Positions 46,777 to 64,000 of a stretch of 64,000 nt of DNA are shown in pieces. The notes beneath the pieces are model-generated. The model was not told the DNA's origin. It saw nothing but the letters and a program-made list of their open reading frames with translations, and did not search any database. Location of the stretch: contig NW_026622863.1 of assembly GCF_023065955.2 (NCBI RefSeq), positions 45,366,177 to 45,430,176 on the forward strand, given 5' to 3'. Origin of the DNA: Ursus arctos (lineage: Eukaryota; Chordata; Mammalia; Carnivora; Ursidae). Made by a program: the position numbers and the translations under genes. Every line of letters begins with the position of its first letter. Position 1 is the first letter of the stretch.

Positions 46777-46978
46777 GGACGCCTGGAGGGCGGGGGGCAC
46801 AGTCAGTTAAGGGTCTGATTCTTGGTTTCAGGGTCATGATCCAAGGGTCATGAGATCAAGCCCCGTGTTGGGCTCTATGCTCAGCAGTCTGCTTAAGGCT
46901 CTCTCCCTCTCCCCCTCCCCCTGTGTGCTCTCTCTCCTTCTCTCTCAAATAAATATATAAATAAATCTTTTTTAAAAA
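46777..46978 (+). mobile_element. CAN-type SINE (copy of 2,332-2,533)
   Basis: Identical insertion in the second tandem copy. Confidence 0.85.
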
Positions 46979-48438
46979 GCCGCATGACTGTTCACAGTGA
47001 CCTCAAGCTAACAGGACATTTTAGATCATCTGCAGATAAGATTTTTGTCCCGTAATCTGCCTACAGATTTGGCTCACCTTAAAAAAAAAATCCTAGTTAC
47101 TCTTTTTAAAAAACCTGTTTTTACATACAATAAAATTTGCTTTTTACAAGGAGATTTTACAAAGGCATAGATTCTTATCACCACCACTGCAGATAGGATA
47201 CTGAATAATTTCAACAGCCCAAAGAGTTATCTTGTGCTATACTTTGTATTCATATCCTTACCCCACCTCTACCTTCTGGCAACCATGGATGTGTTCTCTG
47301 TTTCAAGATTTTTGCCTCTTCCAGAATTTCACATAAATGAAATAAGGCAGTATACAACCTCCTGAGACTGGCTTCTTTGACCTAGCACAATGCCTTTGCA
47401 GGTCATCCAAGCTGTGTGTATCCACGGTTGTTAGTTCCATTGCCGAGTAGTATTGTTGGATGAATCTGACAGTGTGTTCATGCATTCAACTCTGAAAAAC
47501 ATTTGGGCTGTTTGTAGCTTGTGGAGATTATCAATAAAGCTCCTGCAAGTATTCATGTGCAGGTTTTGTGTGAACGTGAATTCTCAGTTCTTGAGAATAA
47601 ATACCTGGAAATGGGATTTTGGGTCATCTGATTAAATGTGTATTTAGCTTTTAAGGAAACCACCAAATTGTTATCTAGAGTAACTGCACTATTTTGCATT
47701 TCCATCAGCAATATAGAAGAATTCCAGGCGCTCCACATCTTTGCCAATGCTAGGTACTGTTATTATTCTTTATTTTAGTCATTCTAATAGGTGTGTGGGG
47801 TATCTCATTAGGTTTTATTTTGCATTTCCCTAATGACTATGATGTTACACATTGATTCATGAGCTTGCTTGTCATTCACATATCTTTTTTAGTGAAGTGC
47901 ATGTCCAAAAATTTAGCCCATTTTTAAATTGGGTTGTTTGTTTTCTTATGTTCAGGTTTGAAAGTTTTTTTTACATACTCTGTATATAAGTCCTTTGTTT
48001 TATATATGAGTGGTGGTTACCTGAATCTACAGGTGTGATAAAATTGCACTGAAACACACATACACACACACACACACACACACATACACACACACGTGGA
48101 TGTAAAACTTGTAAAATCTGAACAAGTTCTGTAGATTGTACTAACACCAATTTCCTGGCTTTTAGTATTGTACTATAGTTATGCAGAATGTTACCATTAG
48201 GGGAAAGTGGAGAAAGAACACACAGAACTTCTCTGTACTTTTTTTTTTTTTACAACTTCTTGTGAATCTATAACTATATCAAAATTTAAAAAAAAAGAGG
48301 AAGTGTAGCCAAGTTGACAATAGATATTGAATCCGTAGTCTTCAAAACAACTTAAAAGTTTTTTTCCATTAATTTCTGCATTAATATTTGTTTCCTTCCT
48401 TATGCTATCTTTGGATTTTCCTTCTTTTTTTCTTTTTT

Positions 48439-48816
48439 TAAGATTTTATTTATTTATGTGACAGGAAGAGAGCACAAGCAGGGGGAGGGGCAGGCAGGGG
48501 GAGAGAGAGAAGCAGGGTCCCCACCCAGCCGGGAGCCCAACGCAGGGCTCTATCCCACATTCTTTTTTTTTTTTTCTTATAATAATATTTTTTTATTTTA
48601 TTATGTTAGTCACCATACAGTACATCCCTGGTTTTTGATGTAAAGTTCGATGATTCATTAGTTGTGTATAACACCCAGTACACCATACAATACGTGCCCT
48701 CCTTACTACCCATCACCAGCCTATCCCATTCCCCTACCCCCTCCCCTCTCTATCCCAGGACCCTGGGATCAATACCTGAACTGAAGGCTTAACCAAATGA
48801 GCCACCCCGGCACCTC
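48439..48816 (-). mobile_element. SINE split by L1 (copy of 3,994-4,371)
   Basis: The same nested L1-in-SINE arrangement; the L1 part is at about 48,563-48,749. Confidence 0.8.
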
Positions 48817-49207
48817 TATCTATGAATTTTCTATGTTGTTCTTTTTCCAACTTTAAAAGATGGACACTTAATTTTTATGTTAATTTTTAGACTTCCTTCC
48901 TCTCCAGTATGAAAATGTAAGGCTACAAACTCATCTCTAAACAGAGCTTTTGCTGAATCCCAAGGGAACATTGGAAAGTGTGATTCTTCATTCTTTATCC
49001 TTCTTCAAAATTGTTTTAGCTCTTTCTTTGCCTTTCCATAATTTTTCAAATTAATGTCTAAATCCATACCAAAAAAATCTTGTTGTCGTTTCTATAATAA
49101 TTGCGTTAGACCTATATATCAATTTGGGGAGAGCTGGCTTTTTTACTATACTGATCTTCCAATCTATGAACATGGTATGTCTCTCTATTTAAAAAATATG
49201 TAATTTC

Positions 49208-49390
49208 AGGGGATGCCTGGGTGGTTCAGCCAGTTAAGCATCTGCCTCCGGCTCAGGTCCTGATATCAAGCCCCTCATAGGGCTCCCTGCTCAGTGGGGA
49301 GTCTGCTTCTTCCTCTCCCTCTGACCCTTCCCCTTGCTTGTGCTCCTTCTTTCTCTCTCAAATAAATAAATAAAATATTTTAAAAATACA
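49208..49390 (+). mobile_element. CAN-type SINE (copy of 4,763-4,945)
   Basis: Identical insertion downstream of CYP2A copy C. Confidence 0.87.
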
Positions 49391-50027
49391 AGTTCTTTCT
49401 TTCATCAGTATTTTGTAGTTTTCACCCTACAGGATCTGTACATGTGTTGTCAGATTTATACTTAAGTATTTTGTTTTTTTCAGTGACTGAAGTGTTATTG
49501 TGTTTTTAATTTTGATTTCCTAAAATATATACAAAAAAAAAAAAAGAAAAAAGGCTTTTGTATGTTTAGTGACCTTACGAAACTCATTTTTTAAGAGGAT
49601 TTTTTTTTCTTCTTGTAGATTCCTTGGGAATCAGTTAAGCTTTGTCACATGTAAAATGGGCATGAACACCGTTCCCTGACACATAGGTTTGTGAGCATTA
49701 AGTGATGTAAGTGTGTAATGCTTTTAGCACAGAACTGACGCAGAGTTTGATACAATAAATAATAGGCATTATTATTATTAACAGTATAGTGAGAGGTTCT
49801 CCCTCTTACCCCACCTCTTAAAGATCTATCTCTAGCAAGGTCAACAGACAGGGTCCGTTCCTTTCACCTTCCTCTCCTATTCACCTTGCTCCTTCCTTCC
49901 CCCTAAGCCACCTCCCTCCGGCTAGCCCCGCCCCTCCCTTAACCCCACCCTTATCAGTAGTCCCACCCCTAATCCCTCCCTCCACCTTTCTCTTCCCCCC
50001 CAGCCCTGCCCTCCCATAGCCCCTCCT

Positions 50028-56310
<6,283 letters not shown>

Positions 56311-56358
56311 GGTGGCACCGGGAGACAAGGTCAGATGGTGATGGCTGGGGTGGTTTGC

Positions 56359-56365
56359 CTTTATA
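56359..56365 (-). promoter_or_regulatory. TATA box of CYP2A copy C
   Basis: Same GGTATAAAGGC element as copy A, about 50 bp upstream of the ATG at 56,310. The upstream 300 bp also match copy A almost exactly, so the core promoter was duplicated with the gene. Confidence 0.75.
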
Positions 56366-56746
56366 CCACGCGGGAGAGAAAGGCGGAGTTTGGTGCTGAT
56401 TATATAATTGTACCATTTCACTTCCCAGCTATACCCCCCCCCCACCCTGGACTCATCGCTGAGCTTGGCACACAGCCAGATGGCAGGAGGAGGGGACCCC
56501 AGGAGGATTAACAGGGAGTAGGCCCCAAGACAGAGTGTGCTGCCCCTTCAGGAGGGACGACCCCAGGGCTATAGAATTGAGTGAAGCAGTAGACAAATTC
56601 CTGAACTGAAGAGTTTAGAATACTTGTATGTGGAGCCCCCTGAGCTTTGGATTTTCGGTCTCAGAGTGAGAAGGGACCCTAACATTGTAGATGTTGAGGT
56701 CTCCAGAGAAAAGAATCCAGAGATCCGGGTTTAAGAGTGTTGGAAT

Positions 56747-57017
56747 GGGGAGCACTCGGGTGGCTCAATCTGTTAAGCCGCTGACTCTGGATTTTGGCTC
56801 GGTCATGATCTCGGGGTTGTGAGATAAGCTCAAGATCAGGCTCCAAGCTGGGCTGGATGGGGAGCCTCCTTAAGATTCTCTCTCTCCCTCTCCTCCCTCT
56901 GCCCCTCCCTCTCCTTCTGCCCCTCCCCCTCGCTTTGCCCTCTGCCCACAGATCCCTCTGCCCCTTTTTGTCTCCTCCCTTGCCCCCCTGCCAAGCATTC
57001 CTTCGCTCTCTCTCAAA
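56747..57017 (+). mobile_element. CAN-type SINE upstream of CYP2A copy C
   Basis: Copy of 12,300-12,570. Confidence 0.85.
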
Positions 57018-57083
<66 letters not shown>

Positions 57084-57124
57084 AGGAAAGAAAGAAAAGA
57101 AAGAAAGAAAGAAAGAAAGAAAGA

Positions 57125-57181
<57 letters not shown>

Positions 57182-57185
57182 AAAG
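57018..57185 (+). repeat. (GAAA)n microsatellite, copy C
   Basis: About 168 bp, roughly 63 bp longer than in copy A, with extra interruptions (AAAGAAAAGAAAG, GAAAGAGAAGAAAG). Confidence 0.95.
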
Positions 57186-57279
57186 AGTGTTGAAACGGGA
57201 CAGCATGTGTGGCTGTGGATTTGGATTTGGGGTTTTTGATGAGGAGGGATGTACATTTAAAGGTCTCAGGAGGGGAGTG

Positions 57280-57412
57280 GGTGCCTGGGTGCCTCAGTCA
57301 GTTAAGCATTGGACTCTTGATCTCCGCGCAGGTCTTGATCTCATGATTGTGAATTCAAACCCAGCGTTGGGCTCCAGACTGGGTGTGGAGCATACTTTAA
57401 TAATAAAAAAAG
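57280..57412 (+). mobile_element. CAN-type SINE (copy of 12,770-12,902)
   Basis: Identical insertion in the second tandem copy. Confidence 0.85.
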
Positions 57413-60400
57413 GTCTTGGGAGGGGAGATCCCAGGGAGTGGATTTGAGGGTCTCGGGGGGAGGGAGGACCCCTGCCTGTCATGGGCGATTCCCAGAAGAA
57501 GTATACGGGAGTCCAGCAGGATCCAAGAGTCCGCACCTGCCCCAGGCTTTGACCCGCCACTGCTTTGAACTCTGGTGCCCAGAATCCCCACTGGGACCTC
57601 AACGCAAGGTCAGGATCAGTGTCACTGACCCTCTGTGGTTGGGAAAGGGGTAGAAGTCCAGAGGCACGTTTAAGTGGAACCTTTCTTAGTAAAGAAGAGT
57701 AACTTGTGGTCTCTGTGGCAGAGGGCCTGGGCAGGACTTGGAAATGGTAATGACAAGCATCCATATGGTGCCAAATAGTCCCAACTGTCTCAAGGGGTGT
57801 CATTGACAGAAAGCCTCACCGGTCCTACCCAGATCCTTGGGGGAGCTCACTAGGTTCATCATTTCCATTGTTGCTGTTTGTAGTAGTGCTACTAATGTTC
57901 CCCACTTGGTATGTGAGAATACTGAGGACAGACAACAGAGGGAGGGAGGGGCTCCTGTGTCTCCCGCTCTGCATGCTTACTCCCCCTTTCTGGGGCTGGG
58001 TTTCCCCGAGTGGAAAGGGAGAACTTGAGGGCAGGAGGTGGAGTGCGAGGGTGCGGAAGGTCCCTTTGGGGTGATTCCGGGTTCAGCAGGGCTGCTGGCA
58101 GCACACAGAGGGAGCGACGGTGGGAGACGGTTGGGAAAAGTCCCCAGTGGGGAGAGAGCCAGGCCCTGGAGGCTGAAAATGGGAATAGGGAAAGATGGTG
58201 TCCTTCCTGCTGTCCTTCCCTCAGTGACCTTCTTCCTTAATAATAGGGCGCTGGCCTTTGGTGAGCACTAATTGTGAAGAGCCAGTGTGTGGACATGTGA
58301 TCTCATGGGATCCTTCTAGCCGGGGGGCTCCGTTCATAGCATCTTCCATCTGCTGTCCAGAAGAGCAAGCCTCCCTACTGCTCGAGGTCACCCAGGTAGC
58401 AGGTAGGGAGCTGCGATTTGAACCCTGTCCTCTCCTTCCTCCACTGACTGGCCTAGCCCATACTGACAGCCAAGTGGAGACCAAGTTTAGCAAGTGGTGT
58501 GGGATTGGCATTGTCAGAGGTACGCTAGCAACTTCTGCCATTGGCATCAGCTCGCCCCTGCTCGACACTGGGGCTGACAGCAAGTTGAGACTGAACTTGA
58601 TGCCAGGAGAACACTCACAGAGCCACCTCTGCTGCCAGGAGGGTCTGAGAGGAGGCTGCGGTGGCGACTGGGGCTGGCTTCAGGGGGTCATAAGGGTGGC
58701 ACCCTGTAGCTCTAAGGTGGTCCCAGCCAGCTCTGACATGAGCAGCATGTGGGTGCTGGATTGGTCTTCCATGGTCCTGATAGGGGCCCCGATGGGCAGA
58801 GGCAGCATCTGACAGTTGGAAACCTCCCCCCATTTGCTCAGATGCCAGCTCTAACTTTGGACAAGTGCAGTGGGTGAGGTTAGCACTCTCAGGACTGGCA
58901 CGTTGCTCAAAGTGTTCTAGTCCTCTGAGCTGGAATTCTGTGGGGAGGGAACAAACAGCAGAGAACAAAGCAGAGAGGAAAGTTGTTTATTGGTTTTAAA
59001 GGGAGCAGAGGAGGGAAATATTAGCACAGGCTTGGCAGGTATCAGTCCCCTTAATCCCAAACACCAGCCTACACCTGGGCTGGCTGCAAGCCTGGCCCCC
59101 CCCCCTTCCCCTTGCTGTTCCTTGGCAAGGAGGGAGGTAGAATTTCAAGAGTTTGTTTGTCAGCGAAGTTGGCACCAGCCAGGGCACTGAGTGTTCAAAC
59201 AGCCTGTCGTGACCTGGGGAGGAGCAGGGAATATGGCCAACAAAAGTGCTTGGCAACAGAGAGGTCAAGTGTGCTTGGCCTCGCTGGTAACCCTGGAACG
59301 TGGAGTGAGGCCAACTTCTGTCATCACATGCCTTCTCCCCCAAGGGCTGGAGAGTGCAAGGCCAGTGTGCAAGTGCCTGGGCAACAGCTTCCAGGATGAG
59401 TTAGGGGCATGCCCAGGAAAATCTCTTTCCCGCCCTGGGACTCAGTTTCCCTTTCCAGACAATGGTACAGCAGTTAAGAGCACAGTTAAGGCATGGATTG
59501 GAATACCTTATTGCTTCTTTGTTGTGGGACCTTGAACAGGTCATCTCGCTTCTCTGATCCTCCTGGGGCCAATGACAGGTTGTATCTCTTAGCCTATTAT
59601 GGGAGAAGTCATCGATTAATGGGTTTGAAGTGCACGGCAGTAAGTGCCAAAAAAATAGTAGCTGTTCCTATTAATCTGCAGTATCAGGATATGAGTAAGG
59701 GATTCTCTAAATTCCCCTTTCAGATATTATATTCTCTGGTCTAAAGTACCAAATACGTTTTCTTCGGGAAAGGAGATAGGGAGAGGAAGCCTGTGGGAAC
59801 CTGACTGCCCTTCCTTCTTTGGCACAGCTGAGCCTTCCCCCTGGAGCTGCGAATGGAACATTGACTTGGAGGTGGCCTTCTGGAGGGACGGTGCAGTAGG
59901 CACTGTGTGAGGAGGGTGGATCAGGGGTAAACCCTCAGGTTGTTTTGGGGTGGGGAGGCATGGCCCCGCACAGCACCTTGCCCAACATCTGTTTCTCCCC
60001 TTGTGTCTGTCTGTCTTATTTTTGTCTTCCCTGCAAGTCAGCCTGTCCTTCAACCCTCTTGTGTGTTTCTGGATCTTTCTGTTCATGCCAGTGTGTGCAG
60101 TGGGTTCTCCTAGATGCCTCTGTTGCACATCTTCTTATTTATACATCTGTATACGTGTGTCATTCCGGGCAGGTGCATGGGGTCTCTGCATGTCTGAGCT
60201 CATGTGTGTATCAGTGTGTCCGTGTTGGTACATGTATTTATGAACACACCTGTCTGTGGAGTGTCTGTGTGTGCAGAAGTTGGTGTCCGTACCTGTTTGT
60301 GTCTAGACATGTACGTCTGTGGGAGCACATGACAGGGGGTGTGTGTGCAGGCCAGTGTGCCCGAATGCACACCAGCCTCTTTGTGTTGGCGGGCAGCTGA

Positions 60401-62142
60401 GTACATGCTTTGGAGCATGCCTGTTGGAGGACGTCTACATGAGTGTCTGTGTGTCCACCCTGACGTCTGACTGTATATTCACACGTATGTGACCATGTAC
60501 GGGTGTGTGGATGGACATTTTGTGAGTGCATTCTGGCATTGTGTGTAGGCATGTGGGCCACTCTGTGTACACATGGCTGAGATCTGCTTGTGCCTGTTTG
60601 CTTTCAAACACAACCCTGGCCCAGCTCCACTTCCCTTCTTAAAAACACAAGTATTTCCCTTATTTTTCAGGGTATTGCATCCCTCAGTTTTCAAGGGTCA
60701 CACGAGGCCAAAAACCCCGCATGGGATAGGTGTGTCCTGAGAGCATTCGGAGGTGGGTCAACTCCTACTGGATCAACTCAAACATCCACTCATAAAATTC
60801 TCTCCCATAGTGTCCCCCAGCCCCCTAACCCACTCAGCACCTTTAAGACAGTCATCCAGCCAGTGCTCAGTCAACCTGCCAGTCCGTCCCAGCCTGTGCT
60901 GAGGGATGCTGAGGACGCAGTGGTGACCCTGGGCGCTGCCCTCATGAAGCTCTCAGTCCACAGGGCAGACGGAGCAGCCACATGTCAGTGAAGCTCAGAA
61001 TGCACAGGGCTGGTATGAGAAGGCACAGGCAGAGGGGTGGGCGGGGGGGGGGGGATAGGGGGCACAGGTGTCTGTAGGGGCCCAGAGATAGCCCTGCTTC
61101 AACCTTGTAAGTTCAGGCTGAGCCACTAGAGGGCTAAGGAGGGATTTTTCCAAGGCAGGATGGGGACAGCAGGGAGGGAGAAATCTGGGCAGAGAAATCC
61201 CAGTGCCAAGGCAGTGGAGCATAGTCGGGTGCTGTTAGAGTGAAAGGAACTGGGCCATGGGCACTGATGAGGCTGTAGCCATCAGCAGGAGTCAGACCTG
61301 CTGGACCTGGTGGGACTGGGTGGGGAGTGTGGACTCTGTCCTAAGATGATGGGGAGCCCCAGAAAGATCTTAAGCAGGGGAACCAAATGGCCAAATTTGT
61401 GTTTCAGAGAGATCGTTCAGATTTTTGGAGGAAGATGAGACTAGAGGTCCAGAGACAGGGAAGTGGCTTCTGTAGGCTTAAGGGGACAGAGGACAGGGCC
61501 ATGAGCATGGAGAGGAGGCATGTGTTGGAGGAAGATATAGAAAGAAGAACCAGTTCTTACTTGGGTATGTGTTGGCTGTGTGGGGTAAGGTGAGGAGGAG
61601 CCCAGTGTGGGGGTGGATGGCAGTGTCATGTATTGGTTTGGGGACACAGATCAGGAGCAGGTCTGAGGAAGGAGATAATGAATTCCACTTTGGACACGTT
61701 GGGAACCAGGCACAATCCCTGCTTAAGGGATTTCTTAGACTAGAGGGAGAGCAGACCCGAATAAACTAAAGTCCTCAATGATCCCGTTAGTATTCATTGA
61801 TAATTATGGGCAATAATTTGGTACTTGAAGCTGAGGATTGGGAGGGCTTCCTAGAAACTGTCGTTTGAACTGGGTCTTGCAGGATAAGCTCACAGGTTGG
61901 GGAGGAGAGGAGGGCAGGGCAGAGAGCCTCACAAGCCAGGTTTGGACATGTGAGATGAGGGGACACAGCAGACATGTGACTGCTACACCCCCTGCTCCCT
62001 CTGCCAACCTCATCAATCAACTTGCTGTCCTCTACCCCCTAGCCTGACGCAAAACTCTCTAAAAAAACTGGCTCATGCCCACAAGTGTGGCTGAAATCTA
62101 TGACCCTCTCCCAAATGAGAATGTTTTTTTTAATTGAAGTGA

Positions 62143-62272
62143 AGGGGCACCTGCCTGGCTCAGTCAGTAGAGCATGCAACTCTTGATCTTGGGGTTGTGA
62201 GTTCAAGCCCCACGTTGAGCATACAGTTTAAATAAATAAATACATAAATTTCAAAAAATAAATCAAGAAACT
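62143..62272 (+). mobile_element. CAN-type SINE (copy of 17,631-17,760)
   Basis: Identical insertion in the second tandem copy. Confidence 0.87.
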
Positions 62273-62306
62273 GAGAGCTTCAGAGGGGAGGGGGTGGGGG
62301 ATTGGA

Positions 62307-62457
62307 ATAGGCCGGTGATGGGTATTAAGGAGGGCACATATTGCATGGAGCCCTGGGTGTTATACGCAAACAATGAATCATGGAACATTACATCAAAAAC
62401 AAAGGATGTACTGTATAGTGACTAACATAACTTAATAAAAATTTTTTTAAAAAATCA
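62307..62457 (+). mobile_element. Carnivore L1 3' end (copy of 17,795-17,945)
   Basis: Identical insertion in the second tandem copy. Confidence 0.82.
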
Positions 62458-64000
62458 AGAAATACTTATTAAAAAATTACCCTTTTTTACGCAAACAGTT
62501 CAGTGGCATTTAGTACATTCACAGACTTGAGAAACCAACCACCTCTAACTACTTTCAGAACATTCCCAAGTGACAATCTTAGGTAAGCCTTCTTGGTTCA
62601 AATTTAAATGCTAATACTACTGGTAATGGTAGCATTCAGTGAGCTTATGATCTTACTGTGTGAAGCTTTTTATGGGCATGATCTTACCGAAGTCCTCACA
62701 GCAAGCCTATGAGGCTGGGTTCACCATCCCCAGTTGCAGATGAGTTAAGCAAGGCCCAGAGAGGTGGAAGAGAGTTGTTTTGGGCTCCATGGCTGATCGG
62801 GGCAGAACTTGGGCATGGCCTTGTGTTATTGATTCTAGATTTCATGCTCTTAACCACCACGCTGGACTGCCAAGCCCCACCTGTTCTCTTTATGAGCCAC
62901 CAGAAAATTGTTCCTGATAATCCTGTGGTTCTTGAAAAACTTCCCTGTAAGCCTAACACAGCAGATTCCAAATGTGAAAAAAGAAATAAAAATAAAACAT
63001 GCCTCTCAATAGGAGGGATATTTGACTTTCTGTTGTGTTTGCGTTCTTTGGAACAATGACCAAAGACCTGGCCAAGCAGTGTCACCTCAGTGGAGAGTGA
63101 GTAGAACAAGGGGTTTGGCCAGAGAGTGAAGTGTTTGTATTCGGGTTTCAGATGGCAGCAGGGATCAGGGTGAGCGGCACGAGTGTGGCTGAGATGGGTC
63201 AGGGGAAAGCCAAGGAGCAGAAGAAAGTCAAGGTTCTTTCTGTCTGGTTGTTGGGACAGCTCATGCTCATGCCAGTGGTGTGCCTTCTTGCAGGAGCAGG
63301 GCAGGTCTTGGAGGAGAGAGAGGGAGGAAGTTTGACAGAAGACAGGGACGAAGGAGAGACTCCAAAAAGGAAGGGTTTTCTTAAGAAGGTGTGGGGGGTC
63401 ATACTCTAGAAGTGCTCTGGGGCGTTTCTGTCTCTGGTAATGGTTGAGTAGCTCCTACTGGATCAAGCATCTTGAAAATAATAGCTATCAACCCAGAATA
63501 AAATGTTTAAAAAAAAAAACCCTTGATTCCCTGATATCACTGGAGAGTGGATCAATGCAGGCAGATACTGATAGGCGTCAGAAGGGAGTTGCCTTGAGGA
63601 TGGCTGAAACCCAAGCAGAAACTTTGTAAGTTTTCTGAGTTGTAGAACCAGAGGACAGAAAAAGGGTGATTATAGTCCCTGGTGGTAGCCATGATAGGGT
63701 CTCCAAAAGGTGAGAGCCAGAGTGGGGGAGCCCCAAATCTCTGTATAAACTCTGTCCAAATTTCTGACCTGTTGTTGAAGTACTCATGTGCTGGGAAACT
63801 CCATGTAGTGCCAGCTAAGTCTAAAAGACTGAAAGGAGATTTCAGAGCTCTGCATTTGAAATCATCCAAGTTAACTGCTCCCTGGAACAAAACAGAAAAA
63901 AACAAATTAAGATTCTTCAGTAGAACATTACAGAATCCAGAGTCTTTACAATGTATTACTTGATGACAAGTAATCCAGGATAAAATCCAAAATAACTAGG

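Overview
The window is nuclear DNA from a carnivoran mammal. The main evidence is the many tRNA-Lys-derived CAN-type SINEs: a 'GCGCCTGGGTGGCTCAGT' head, an 'AAATAAATAAATAAAATCTT' tail, and copies on both strands. There are also carnivore-type L1 3' ends ending in '...ACTAACATAACTTAATAAAAAT', and older MIR, L2, L1M and MLT1-like debris. The SINE subfamilies look arctoid (bear, seal or mustelid side). I cannot name the species. No prokaryotic operon, tRNA, rRNA or CRISPR array is present.

The locus is part of the mammalian CYP2ABFGST cytochrome P450 cluster. From left to right it holds: (A) an intact nine-exon CYP2A gene on the minus strand, 5,583-11,863; (G) an isolated last exon of a CYP2G-like gene on the minus strand, 27,879-28,060; (B) a 5'-truncated CYP2A copy on the plus strand, exons 3-9 only, 30,169-34,742; (F) a degraded CYP2F pseudogene on the minus strand, 39,118-42,507; and (C) a second intact CYP2A gene on the minus strand, 50,028-56,310. 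A and C each encode 494 residues. Exon sizes are the family standard (180/163/150/161/177/142/188/142/182 bp), all splice sites are GT/AG, and a TATA box lies about 50 bp upstream of the ATG. Residues 208, 300, 301 and 369 match human CYP2A13 rather than CYP2A6.

Two duplication events explain the layout. The older one made an inverted copy of the gene-A block (about 5.05-16.06 kb), now at 28.85-35.24 kb with coding divergence of roughly 4-5%. That copy lost about 4.76 kb containing exons 1-2 and the promoter, and a SINE sits exactly at the junction. The newer event is a direct tandem duplication with a period of 44,445 bp: positions 44,446-64,000 repeat positions 1-19,490. By eye there are only about 20 substitutions plus microsatellite length changes, about 0.1%. 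This is so low that either a very recent duplication or an assembly (haplotype) artefact is possible. Both ends of the duplication run off the window.

The remaining sequence is introns, SINEs, LINE fragments, microsatellites and two degenerate intronic minisatellites. I found no non-P450 gene that I can support. I see no candidate for an entirely new biological system; the interest lies in the duplication architecture and in the fate of the P450 copies.
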